Below are positions 26,730 to 34,878 of a stretch of 64,000 nt of DNA, piece by piece. The notes beneath the pieces are model-generated. The model was not told the origin of the DNA. It made no database searches and was given only the letters and a program-made list of their open reading frames with translations. A program made the translations under genes and the position numbers. The stretch is from Isoptericola halalbus (GTDB lineage Bacteria > Actinomycetota > Actinomycetes > Actinomycetales > Cellulomonadaceae). The stretch covers positions 327,389 through 391,388 of the forward strand of contig VJZX01000001.1 in the NCBI GenBank assembly GCA_009663185.1, in the 5' to 3' direction. Each line of letters starts with the position of its first letter. Positions within the stretch are counted from its first letter, which is position 1.

Positions 26730-27686
26730 TCACCCCTCCCCGCGTGCGTACCGCGCGAGGTCCGCCACGACGGCGTCGCCCATCCGACGAAGCTCGGTGC
26801 CCATGGAGCCGGCGATGTGCGGCGTGAGGAACACGTTGGGCAGGTCGTAGATCACCGACTCGGCCGGCAGCGGCTCGGGATCCGTGACGTCGAGGATCGC
26901 GTTGATCCGCCCCGTACGGAGCTCCTTCTCGAGCGCTTCTGCGTCGACGATCGCGCCACGGGCCGTGTTGATGAGCGTCGCGCCGTCGGGCATGAGGCCG
27001 AGCAGCGAGGCGTCGAACAGCCCCACGGTCTCCGGGACGACCGGTGCGTGGATGGACACGACGTCGCTGCGGCGCACCAGGTCCGGCAGGTCTACCTTCT
27101 CGACCCCCAGTCCTTCCGCCTCGTGGGACGCGAGGAACGGGTCGTACACCAGGACGTGCAGGCCGGAGCAGGGGCGCAGCAGGTCGATCAGGGCACGACC
27201 CGTCCGCGACGCGCTCACGATCCCGACCGTCCGGTGGTAGTTCCCGGCCGTCACGAACTCGTCCTCGCGGTCGATGTGCGCGCGGCGCTCCCGGAGCAGG
27301 TCGCGCGCCCGGAAGGCGTCCTTGTTCGCCAGGATGATCATCGCGAGCGTGTACTCGGCGACGGGGATCGAGTTGGCCACGCCGGTGTCCGAGAACGCGA
27401 TCCCGTCCGCCCCGTCGGGGAAGAGGTGGACGGCGGATCCCCCCGCGTGGATCACGTGCCGGAGCCGTGGCGCGTGGCGCAGGACGTCGGCCGGGAGCGG
27501 CGGCGTGTCCCAGCCGGTGAGCAGTACCTCGGTTCGCGACAGGACCTCCCGGGCGGCCTGCGAGCCGAACTCGGTGAGGACCCCCCCGACCCGCCGCGCG
27601 GGGACGTCGGCCAGGGCCTCGTGCCCCGGACCGAACAACCGCTCGGCCAACCGGTCGGACCCGACCGCCACTGCGTACTCGAACAC
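26730..27686 (-). CDS. D-isomer-specific 2-hydroxyacid dehydrogenase
   Basis: The 318-residue protein has the two-domain fold of the family. The usual GxGxxG of the NAD site is replaced by TVGIVSASRTGRALIDLL, a variant seen in sugar-cluster members. Downstream blocks are present: DVVSIHAPVVPETVGLFD, NTARGAIVDAEAL (substrate-binding Arg), ILDVTDPEPLP (catalytic Glu/Asp) and the catalytic His in LTPHIAGS. It probably reduces or oxidises a sugar-derived 2-keto or 2-hydroxy acid. GAGAGGAG precedes the GTG start. It is separated from the binding-protein gene by 97 bases that include a hairpin. Confidence 0.88.
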   Translation of the reverse strand: MFEYAVAVGSDRLAERLFGPGHEALADVPARRVGGVLTEFGSQAAREVLSRTEVLLTGWDTPPLPADVLRHAPRLRHVIHAGGSAVHLFPDGADGIAFSDTGVANSIPVAEYTLAMIILANKDAFRARDLLRERRAHIDREDEFVTAGNYHRTVGIVSASRTGRALIDLLRPCSGLHVLVYDPFLASHEAEGLGVEKVDLPDLVRRSDVVSIHAPVVPETVGLFDASLLGLMPDGATLINTARGAIVDAEALEKELRTGRINAILDVTDPEPLPAESVIYDLPNVFLTPHIAGSMGTELRRMGDAVVADLARYARGEG

Positions 27687-27714
27687 GCTTCTCCTCTCGA
27701 GAACGGGTTGGGGA

Positions 27715-27748
27715 CCCGGGGCCGGCGGCGCCTCACGCCGACCCCGGG
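27715..27748 (-). terminator. Intercistronic hairpin after the binding-protein gene
   Basis: CCCGGGG/CGGCG pairs with CGCCG/CCCCGGG around an 8-base loop, with one mismatch. It lies 36 bases after the binding-protein stop. Such hairpins between transporter binding-protein genes and later genes often stabilise or partly terminate the message, giving excess binding protein; that role is inferred. Confidence 0.6.
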
Positions 27749-27783
27749 AGCTTCGCGCGTGGCCTCGGTGAGGCCCGCGCCGG

Positions 27784-29364
27784 CTACTGCGAGGCCAGGT
27801 AGGCGTCCGCCTGCTTGTTGAGCTCCTCCTGGACCTTCGCGAGGCCTGCCCGGTCGACGGCCTTCTTGAGCTTGTCTAGCCCTTCGGCGACGTCGACCGC
27901 GCCGGCCCACAGCGGGTTGCCGAACTCGGCGATGGCCGCCGTGATCTGGGCGTGCTCCTTCTCGATCTCGGTCAGGTCCGGGATGAACGAGGCGAACGGG
28001 TCGAGCGTGAAGTTCTCGTAGTCCTTCGACCACTCGAACCAGCTCGCCTCGCTCTCGGACATCCGAGAGAACTTCCGCTCGAGCGGGATGCGCCAGCTCA
28101 GCGCGTATCCGGGGAAGTTCGTGTACTCGCCGACCGGCTCGTAGGCGTCGTCCCCCACCGCCTTCCAGTCGGTCCCCTCCTCGCCGTACTGCAGCAGGTC
28201 GTGGTTCTCCTGGATGGAGACCCAGTCCAGGAGCTGCAGCGCGGCCTCGGCATCGGCCGCCGCGGCGTTCACGACCACGAGGTTGTCGGCCTGGAAGGTC
28301 TGGTTCGGCTTCGCGGCCAGTCCGTCGCGGAACGGGAGCAGGCTCACGAGCGTGGCGCCCGGGACCGCCTTCTCGAGCTGGTCGAGGTGGCCCGAGGTAT
28401 CCAGTCCGTCGGTGATACCCCAGCACGTGGCCGCGCCGCCGCCGTCGAACTGCGCCTTGATCGTGGCCGGGTCGGCGTTGAGGCGGTCGGCGTTGATGAT
28501 GCCGTCCTCGTAGTACTTGCGGATGCGGTGCAGCGACTCGAGGTACGGCTCGTACTCCCAGAAGGGCACCGCGTCCGTCGAACCCGTTGCTGCCGCCTGC
28601 CGCGACGGCACGAACATGAGGGAGTCGCTGGAGAAGTAGAGAGGGAGGAAGTCGGGGCTCTCCCAGCCCTGGGCGTAGAGCGTCCCGGTGGGTGCGCCGA
28701 GAACGTCGAAGACCGAGTTGGACTTGACGTACCCCGGGATGCCCTCCTTCTGCACCACGTCGTACCAGAACTTCTCGAGCTGGTCGAACGTCTCGATGCC
28801 GCCGGGAGCGTGCTTGTCGATCAGGTCGCCACGGGCGACGATGTGGTGAATGCGGGCGGCGCTGTTGACCGCGGGGATACCGTAGATCGAGCCGTCGGGC
28901 CAGCGGTTGGCGTCGAACGCGCTCTGGTCGACGGAGGCCTTGAGGTTCGGGTACTTGTCGCTCTCCAGGGCATCGTCGAGCGGCTGGAGCGCGCCGGACT
29001 CGATGAGCTGGGCGATGTTGAGCCAACGGGCGGACAGCGCGGTCTGGAAGTCTTCGCGGGCGGTGAACTTCAACAGGGACTGCGAGGCGTAGTTCTTCCA
29101 GTTGATGAACTCCGGGTTGAACTCGAAGCCGAGGTCCGCCTTGAGCTTGCTGTTGACCGCCGCACTGATGCGGTCCCACTGCGCCGGGACGTCGCCCGGC
29201 AGCAGCAGGCGGTACGTCTTGGCGCCCGCGCTGCCGCTCGAGCCGCCCGAGCCAGGGGCGCAGGCGGCTAGCGTCGCGGCCGCGAGGATCCCGCCGGTGC
29301 CTGCGAGGAACGATCGGCGGGAGACAGTCCGTGACAGAGCAGCGCCGTTGATGAGCTGTGCCAT
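27784..29364 (-). CDS. Tat-exported sugar-binding lipoprotein (LipO/YtcQ type)
   Basis: The 526-residue protein has a twin-arginine signal with SRRSFL (about residues 20-25) and a lipobox ending TLAAC, so it should be folded before export and lipid-anchored. The core is a long family 1 solute-binding protein of the LipO/YtcQ group, with AAVNSKLKADLGFEF, DGSIYGIPAVNSAARIHH and a C-terminal LTEIEKEHAQITAAIAEFGNPLWAG helix block. These take up complex plant or microbial oligosaccharides. The start follows GAGAGGAAG. It works with the two permeases encoded upstream; no ATPase gene is present. Confidence 0.92.
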   Translation of the reverse strand: MAQLINGAALSRTVSRRSFLAGTGGILAAATLAACAPGSGGSSGSAGAKTYRLLLPGDVPAQWDRISAAVNSKLKADLGFEFNPEFINWKNYASQSLLKFTAREDFQTALSARWLNIAQLIESGALQPLDDALESDKYPNLKASVDQSAFDANRWPDGSIYGIPAVNSAARIHHIVARGDLIDKHAPGGIETFDQLEKFWYDVVQKEGIPGYVKSNSVFDVLGAPTGTLYAQGWESPDFLPLYFSSDSLMFVPSRQAAATGSTDAVPFWEYEPYLESLHRIRKYYEDGIINADRLNADPATIKAQFDGGGAATCWGITDGLDTSGHLDQLEKAVPGATLVSLLPFRDGLAAKPNQTFQADNLVVVNAAAADAEAALQLLDWVSIQENHDLLQYGEEGTDWKAVGDDAYEPVGEYTNFPGYALSWRIPLERKFSRMSESEASWFEWSKDYENFTLDPFASFIPDLTEIEKEHAQITAAIAEFGNPLWAGAVDVAEGLDKLKKAVDRAGLAKVQEELNKQADAYLASQ

Positions 29365-29418
29365 GGTGCTTCCTCTCATGTGAGGGTCGTGGTGGCCTTG
29401 CGGCCGGTCGGGAGTGCG

Positions 29419-30360
29419 TCAGCCCTTGGTGGCGCCGAGCGTGAGGCCCTTGACGAAGTAGCGCTGGGCGAAGGGGTAGGCCAGGAGGATCGGGCCGATG
29501 GTGATGACGGTCATCGCGAGGCGCATCTGGTAGACGGGCGCGGCGGACACCGTTCCGAGGTCGGCCGCGTTGGCGACGCTCGTGATGAGGTTCTGGAGCA
29601 CGAGCTGCAAGGGGTACTTCGCGGGCTCGCTGATGAACAGCAGGGCGTGGAACCACTCGTTCCAGAACGTCACCGCGTAGAAGAGCGCGATGACGGCGAT
29701 CACGGGCTTGGACAGCGGCAGCACGATCTGGAAGAAGATGCGCAGCTCACCGGCGCCGTCGATGCGGGCGGCGTCGAGGATCTCCTGGGGCGTGCCCCGG
29801 AAGAAGCTCACCTGCACGAAGACGAGGAACGGCGCGACGACGAGCGGCAGGATGACCGCGAACCATGAGTTCCGCAGCTGCAGCACCTGCGTGATCAGGA
29901 TGTACATCGGCACCAGGCCGCCGGTGAACAGCATGGGGATGTAGGCGAAGACCGCGAGCGGCTTGCTCAGCCACGGCAGGCCGCGGGCGATCACCCAGGC
30001 GATGCCGGACGTGGCCGTGACGGCGATCGCCGTTCCGACGATGGTGATGAAGATCGTCGCGCCGTAGGAGAGCCAGACGCGCGACCCGGCGAAGATCGTC
30101 GTGTAGGCGTCGAGCGAGAACGGGTCGGGCCAGAACGAGTAGCCGCTCTGTGAGAGCACGGACTCGTCGGTGAGCGAGCCCGCGACGACCATCCAGAACG
30201 GGATCAGGCAAATGAGGCCGAACGCGACGACGCCGACGTAGCTGGCGACAGTGAACGGCTCGGGGCGGTGCCGACGGCGGCGACGGCGGGTTTCCTCCAG
30301 CCGCGGCGCGGCAGCTGACGGCTGTGCGGTGCGGACACGGGCAGTCTCGGTGGTGGTCAC
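29419..30360 (-). CDS. Sugar ABC transporter permease (YtcP/LplC type)
   Basis: The 313-residue CUT1 permease has an Arg-rich cytosolic N-terminus (about 1-38) and six helices. The EAA loop is QEILDAARIDGAGELRIFFQIVLPLSKP (about 197-224). The block TFWNEWFHALLFISEPAKYPLQL is typical of the LplC/YtcP branch that partners LipO-like binding proteins. The GTG start overlaps the first permease stop (GTGA). Confidence 0.93.
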   Translation of the reverse strand: MTTTETARVRTAQPSAAAPRLEETRRRRRRHRPEPFTVASYVGVVAFGLICLIPFWMVVAGSLTDESVLSQSGYSFWPDPFSLDAYTTIFAGSRVWLSYGATIFITIVGTAIAVTATSGIAWVIARGLPWLSKPLAVFAYIPMLFTGGLVPMYILITQVLQLRNSWFAVILPLVVAPFLVFVQVSFFRGTPQEILDAARIDGAGELRIFFQIVLPLSKPVIAVIALFYAVTFWNEWFHALLFISEPAKYPLQLVLQNLITSVANAADLGTVSAAPVYQMRLAMTVITIGPILLAYPFAQRYFVKGLTLGATKG

Positions 30361-31349
30361 AGGATCGACGTCTCCCTCGCGTAGCGCCGCTGGACCAGGG
30401 TCGCGATGACGACGAGGACGAACCCCACGACCGACTGGAACAGCCCGATGGCGGCGGTTGTACCGAAGTCGCCGAACGTGCGCAGCGCACGGAAGACGTA
30501 CGTGTCGATGACGTCCGTCGTCGCGAAGAGCGTCCCGTTGTCGCCGATAATCGCGTAGATGGTGCCGAAGTCGCCGTAGAAGATCCGCCCGACGCCGAGG
30601 ACGAGCAGGATCGCGGCGGTCGGCTTGAGCAGCGGGGTGGTGATCCGCAGCGCCATCTGGGCGCGGCTCGCGCCGTCGATGACACCGGCCTCGTAGACCT
30701 CCTCGGGGATCGCCGTGATCGCGGCGAGGAAGATGACGCTCATGTAGCCGCCGAGCTGCCAGACCTTGACGACCGTGAGGATCCACGGCCAGGGGCCGGG
30801 CGTGGTGTACCAGGACGGCTCGGGGAGCGTGAACATGCTGAGGAGGTCGTTGACGAGCCCGCCGCGACCACCCGGTCCGGCCAGGAACGCCTGCAGGAAG
30901 ATGCTCACGACGATGGGCGAGACGAAGTACGGGACGAAGATCACCGACTGGAAGAAGCGCTTCGTCACGCGCCCGCGGATCTCGTTGAGCATCAGCGCGA
31001 GCAGGATGCCCGCGCCGAGCGTCGCCGCCAAGAACAGCACGTTGAGGAACAGCGTGTTCCACATGATGCGGCCGGCGTTGCCGGACGTGAAGAAGAACTC
31101 GAAGTTCTCCAGTCCTGCCCAGGGCGAGCCGAAGACGCCGTCGGCGACGTTGAAGTCCTGGAACGCGACCACGAGCCCGGCCATCGGACCGTAGGCGAAG
31201 ACGAGCAGCAGGACGACGGCCGGTGCGGCGAGGATCACGAGACCGTAGTCACGACCGCGCCAGGTGCGGCGCGATCCCCGGTCCCTGGTCCGACGGGCGG
31301 TGTCGGCGGTAGCAAGGTTCTCGCTCGCGGTGCCGAGATCGGTGGTCAT
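30357..31349 (-). CDS. Sugar ABC transporter permease (LplB type)
   Basis: The 330-residue permease is the LplB-like partner. It has a polar N-terminus of about 35 residues, then YGLVILAAPAVVLLLVFAYGPMAGLVVAFQDF, and the EAA loop EEVYEAGVIDGASRAQMALRITTPLLKP (about 232-259). In this group the usual Ala after Glu-Ala is Gly, as seen here. GGAGGTGGCCG precedes the ATG. It is the first gene of the transporter operon; the promoter and a LacI-type operator lie just upstream. Confidence 0.93.
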   Translation of the reverse strand: MTTDLGTASENLATADTARRTRDRGSRRTWRGRDYGLVILAAPAVVLLLVFAYGPMAGLVVAFQDFNVADGVFGSPWAGLENFEFFFTSGNAGRIMWNTLFLNVLFLAATLGAGILLALMLNEIRGRVTKRFFQSVIFVPYFVSPIVVSIFLQAFLAGPGGRGGLVNDLLSMFTLPEPSWYTTPGPWPWILTVVKVWQLGGYMSVIFLAAITAIPEEVYEAGVIDGASRAQMALRITTPLLKPTAAILLVLGVGRIFYGDFGTIYAIIGDNGTLFATTDVIDTYVFRALRTFGDFGTTAAIGLFQSVVGFVLVVIATLVQRRYARETSIL

Positions 31350-31460
31350 CGGCCACCTCCGGGCGGGAGGTGGAGCGACGACGTGGTGTCGCGCTCACAT
31401 GGGTCCACGGCGGGGCTCTCCTTCTTCGTCGAAGGCCGGCAGGTGCTGGCACTGAGCGTG

Positions 31461-31513
31461 AGGTTAGGGCGCTGGCTGCGTAGGTGTCAAGGAAAGAATG
31501 AAAGCGCGTTCCA
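31461..31513 (-). promoter_or_regulatory. Promoter and operator of the LplB/YtcP transporter operon
   Basis: On the minus strand TTGACA (complement of 31485-31490) and TAACCT (complement of 31461-31466) are spaced 18 bases. Immediately upstream lies TGGAACGCGCTTTCA (complement of 31499-31513), an imperfect LacI operator sharing GGAA...GCTTTC with the site at 26684-26698. Elsewhere in 31350-31684 the DNA carries about 110 bases of untranslated leader and the short region before the hydrolase gene, with nothing else recognisable. Confidence 0.7.
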
Positions 31514-31684
31514 CTCCCAAAGCAACGGCGTTCCGGCGCGCGGGACGCAGAAGTTGGCCGATTGCGGGCTGATGCCGCCGTCCGGGAACTCGCTCGTATC
31601 GGCATGTGGTTCCGCGTTCATCGCGGAAGATGAATGTGTTTCACGGCTTTGCCGCCGTTCCGCGGCGCGTGTAGCCTGCGCGTG

Positions 31685-32497
31685 ATGACCACCCTGCACC
31701 TCACGCGCACCGCCGCGCGCCCGCCGGTGCGAGGCACGATCCTCGCACTTCACGGGATGATGGAGAGCGGGCCGACCCTCGCGTCTGCGACCGACGCATG
31801 GGCGGCCGACGGGTGGTCCGTCGTCGCCCCCGACCTGCGCGGCCACGGACACTCTCCCCGGTGGGACCCCGACGACGCGCTGCACCCGGGCGACCGCCTG
31901 ACGCAGGACGTCGTCGAGCTCCTCGACGAGCTGGGTGACGACGCTGTCGCCGCGGGTCCGCTGGTGCTGTTCGGGCACTCCGCCGGCGGGGGCGTCGCCG
32001 CGGCGAGTGCGGCGCTGCGTCCCGACCGGGTCCGCGCCGTCGTGCTCGAGGACCCGTTCTGGCGGCTCCCGATGACCCGTCACCAGGACCGGAGTGTCGC
32101 GGAGCAGGCCTACTGCGACCTGCTCGACCGGCAGGCCATGGAGCTTCCGGAGCTCGCCGCGTGGGGCGCGTCCGAGCACCCCGGCTGGGATCCCGAGGAG
32201 CTCCCGGCCTGGGCGCAGGCGCAGCACGACGCCGATCCGGCGCTGGTCCGCAACGGCGACGTCATTCCGACGCCGTCGTGGCCGGACCTCCTGTCCGGTC
32301 TCGTCCGGGCGGACATCGACACCCTGGTCGTCACCGGGACGGCGGCAGGCGTCGGCATGACGCCGGAGCACCGTCGGCTCATCAGTTCCAGCGGTGCTCG
32401 CCTCGCCGTCATCGACGGCGCCGCCCACTTCGTGCGGCGTGACGCGCCGCAGGAGTTCGTCCGGGTGACATCGACGTTCCTGGCCGAGGTCGCCTGA
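31685..32497 (+). CDS. Alpha/beta-hydrolase
   Basis: The 270-residue protein has the fold signatures LALHGMMESG (oxyanion hole, about 21-30), DLRGHGHSPRW, nucleophile S99 in LFGHSAGGG and a late His at about 248 in IDGAAHFVRRDAP. It has no signal peptide. It resembles lipases/esterases of the lysophospholipase-like group; the substrate cannot be assigned. The start at ATG 31685 is preferred to one 51 bases upstream because the upstream residues do not match the family. It is divergent from the transporter operon and ends before a bidirectional terminator. Confidence 0.85.
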   Translation: MTTLHLTRTAARPPVRGTILALHGMMESGPTLASATDAWAADGWSVVAPDLRGHGHSPRWDPDDALHPGDRLTQDVVELLDELGDDAVAAGPLVLFGHSAGGGVAAASAALRPDRVRAVVLEDPFWRLPMTRHQDRSVAEQAYCDLLDRQAMELPELAAWGASEHPGWDPEELPAWAQAQHDADPALVRNGDVIPTPSWPDLLSGLVRADIDTLVVTGTAAGVGMTPEHRRLISSSGARLAVIDGAAHFVRRDAPQEFVRVTSTFLAEVA

Positions 32498-32514
32498 GCG
32501 AGCTTATGGCCCGG

Positions 32515-32550
32515 CTGGGCGCCCGCGGAGTCGTCGCCGCGGGCGCCCAG
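32515..32550. terminator. Bidirectional terminator hairpin
   Basis: A perfect 14-base stem, CTGGGCGCCCGCGG with its complement, and an 8-base loop lie between the convergent hydrolase (stop 32497) and Mrp (stop 32591) genes. It can serve both strands. No U-tract is seen. Confidence 0.8.
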
Positions 32551-32590
32551 GCTGGGACAGGACTTGGAACCGGCGACCTGGAACCGTTCT

Positions 32591-33769
32591 TCAGCAGGTC
32601 GCGCACATGCCCGACGAGCAGCAGCCCGCGGTGGCCATCGCCATGAGCGGCAGCGAGCGCAGCGGCCTGTCGACCTGGTTCGCGAGCCAGCCGCCGATGG
32701 CGCGCAGCGCCTCCGAGGCTGAGGTCGGCTCGGCGCCCTCGAGCACCACGGGGGCGCCCTGGTCGCCTCCGGTGCCGATCGTCGGCTCGATGGGCACCTG
32801 ACCGACGAGCGGAACGACGTAGCCGAGCTCTCGCGTCAGGGTCGCGGCCACCGCTGCGCCTCCACCTTCGCCGAAGGGGGTCCACCGCCGACCATCGGGA
32901 AGCTCGGCCCAGGCCATGTTCTCGATGACCCCGAGAACACGCTGCTTGGTCTCCTTCGCGACGGTGCCGGCTCGCTCCGCGACCTCGGCCGCGGCCAGGT
33001 GGGGCGTGGTGACGACGAGGTACTCGGCGCGAGGCAGCAGCTGTGCCAGGGAGATGGTGATGTCACCGGTCCCCGGCGGCATGTCGATGAGCAGGACGTC
33101 CAGGTCGCCCCAGTAGACATCGACGAAGAACTGCTGCAGCGCTCGGTGGAGCATCGGCCCGCGCCACATGACCGGCGCGTTCCCCTCGGTGAACATCCCC
33201 ATCGAGATGACCTTCACCCCGTGGCCCGTCGGCGGCATCAGCATGCGGTCGACCTGGGTCGGGGCCGTCGTCAGCCCCAGTGCGCGCGGGATGCTGTGGC
33301 CGTAGATGTCGGCGTCGACGACGCCGACGCGCAGTCCGCGCCGGGCGAGCTCAGCGGCGATGTTGGCCGTGACGCTGGACTTGCCCACTCCACCCTTGGC
33401 CGAGGCGATGCAGTACACCTTCGTGGCGGAGTCGGCGGCGGCGAAGGGGACGGTCGGCTCCGCTTGCTCCCCGCGGAGCAGCTGGCGCAGGTCCCCACGC
33501 TGCTGCTCCGTCATCACGCCGAGCTCGACGTGCACGGCTGCCACGTGCGGGATCTTCTCGACGGCCGATGTCACCTCGCGCGTGATGCGATCCTTCATCG
33601 GGCAGCCGGCGACGGTGAGGACGACCGTGACAGTGACGTCACCGCCGACGATCGTCACGTCGCGGACCATGCCGAGCTCGGTGATCGGCCGACCGATCTC
33701 TGGATCGAGGACCGTTGCCAGGGCCGCCTGGACCTCGTCGGCGAGGGGGATCACTTCGGTCATGCTCAT
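32591..33769 (-). CDS. mrp: Mrp/ApbC-family Fe-S cluster carrier ATPase with Cys-rich tail
   Basis: The 392-residue protein has an N-terminal MIP18/DUF59 domain (about 10-85, with C56 in VAGCPMKD) and a ParA-like deviant Walker A, SAKGGVGKSS (124-132). It has the family motif IDMPPGTGDI; the CxxC usual for Mrp dimers is not seen near its normal place. Instead the C-terminus ends GCCSSGMCATC (382-392), four cysteines in the last ten residues. Mrp proteins carry or insert [4Fe-4S] clusters in the cytosol. Its stop-start overlap with the oxidoreductase beta gene and its place at the end of an operon encoding several Fe-S proteins suggest a dedicated cluster donor. Confidence 0.9.
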   Translation of the reverse strand: MSMTEVIPLADEVQAALATVLDPEIGRPITELGMVRDVTIVGGDVTVTVVLTVAGCPMKDRITREVTSAVEKIPHVAAVHVELGVMTEQQRGDLRQLLRGEQAEPTVPFAAADSATKVYCIASAKGGVGKSSVTANIAAELARRGLRVGVVDADIYGHSIPRALGLTTAPTQVDRMLMPPTGHGVKVISMGMFTEGNAPVMWRGPMLHRALQQFFVDVYWGDLDVLLIDMPPGTGDITISLAQLLPRAEYLVVTTPHLAAAEVAERAGTVAKETKQRVLGVIENMAWAELPDGRRWTPFGEGGGAAVAATLTRELGYVVPLVGQVPIEPTIGTGGDQGAPVVLEGAEPTSASEALRAIGGWLANQVDRPLRSLPLMAMATAGCCSSGMCATC

Positions 33770-34878
33770 GCGCTGGCTCCTCGGTGGGTAGGGACGCTCC
33801 ACACGTCTCCGGCGAAGATGAGGTCCTCCAGGTCCGGAGGGCTCGCCTCGGCTGCGATCTCGCCCTGCCGGCGGACGTCGTCGTCGTACGCGGGACGCGA
33901 CACCGCCCGGAAGACGCCCGTGACGACGTACGACAGGTCCTGGGCAGAGAGCCGTGAGAGGGCGAACGCCGTCGTCGGGTCCGGGTCCGCCGGATCGTGG
34001 ATCAGCACCTGGGCGGGGTCTGCCTCGTCCCGGGCGACGACGCGCAGGGTGCCCCCGTCCCGGACGACCAGGTGGGAGTGCCGTCCCTGGTCATCAGGCT
34101 CGCCGAGACCGAGAGGGCTCCCCGCCGCGAGCTTGATGAGGCGCCGTTCGCTCCCGGGCTCCTTCAGGACGTCGAAGGCCCCGTTGTTGAAGATGGGACA
34201 GTTCTGATAGATCTCGACCAGGGCAGCCCCACGATGCTCCGCTGCTCGGGAAAGCACCTCGGCGAGCCCTTCGCGGTCGGAGTCGAGGGCACGGGCGACG
34301 AACGACGCCTCGGCCCCGAGTGCCAGCGAGACCGGGTTGAAGGGCGCGTCCGGCGCGCCGAGGGGACTCGACTTGGTCACCATTCCCTGGTTGCTGGTCG
34401 GCGAGTACTGGCCCTTGGTGAGGCCGTACACGCGGTTGTTGAAGAGCAGGATGGTGATGTTGACGTTCCTGCGCAGAGCGTGGATCAGGTGGTTGCCACC
34501 GATCGAGAGCGCGTCCCCGTCGCCGGTGATGACCCAGACGGACAGATCGGGGCGGGCGACAGCCAGCCCTGTCGCGATCGCGGGCGCGCGGCCATGGATG
34601 GAGTGCATCCCGTAGGTGTCGAGGTAGTAGGGGAACCGGCTCGAGCACCCGATGCCCGAAACGAAGACCAGGTTCTCCTTCTTCAGGCCGAGAGCCGGCA
34701 GCATCGCCTGCACCGTGTTGAGGATGATGTAGTCCCCGCAGCCCGGGCACCAGCGCACCTCCTGGTCGGACCGGTAGTCCGCGGGCTTCTGTCCTTGCGG
34801 TCCGCGGGGCACCATCGCGAGTCCCGAGAGCGGCTGCTGCTCCCCCTCGACCTGGAGCGGTTCGTCGAGCGTGGTCAT
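33766..34878 (-). CDS. korB: 2-oxoacid:ferredoxin oxidoreductase, beta subunit
   Basis: The 370-residue subunit binds thiamine diphosphate and a [4Fe-4S] cluster. Seen are CPGCGDY (C44, C47) near the N-terminus, a further Cys at 78 in GIGCSSRFPYY, and the TPP/Mg motif TGDGDALSIGGNHLIHALRRNVN (119-141) with a following NNRVYGLTKGQYSPTS. It matches the actinobacterial KorB type, which converts a 2-oxoacid and CoA to acyl-CoA, CO2 and reduced ferredoxin. 2-Oxoglutarate is the usual substrate of this branch, but the setting leaves other 2-oxoacids open. ATGA overlap with the alpha gene shows coupling. Confidence 0.92.
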   Translation of the reverse strand: MTTLDEPLQVEGEQQPLSGLAMVPRGPQGQKPADYRSDQEVRWCPGCGDYIILNTVQAMLPALGLKKENLVFVSGIGCSSRFPYYLDTYGMHSIHGRAPAIATGLAVARPDLSVWVITGDGDALSIGGNHLIHALRRNVNITILLFNNRVYGLTKGQYSPTSNQGMVTKSSPLGAPDAPFNPVSLALGAEASFVARALDSDREGLAEVLSRAAEHRGAALVEIYQNCPIFNNGAFDVLKEPGSERRLIKLAAGSPLGLGEPDDQGRHSHLVVRDGGTLRVVARDEADPAQVLIHDPADPDPTTAFALSRLSAQDLSYVVTGVFRAVSRPAYDDDVRRQGEIAAEASPPDLEDLIFAGDVWSVPTHRGASA

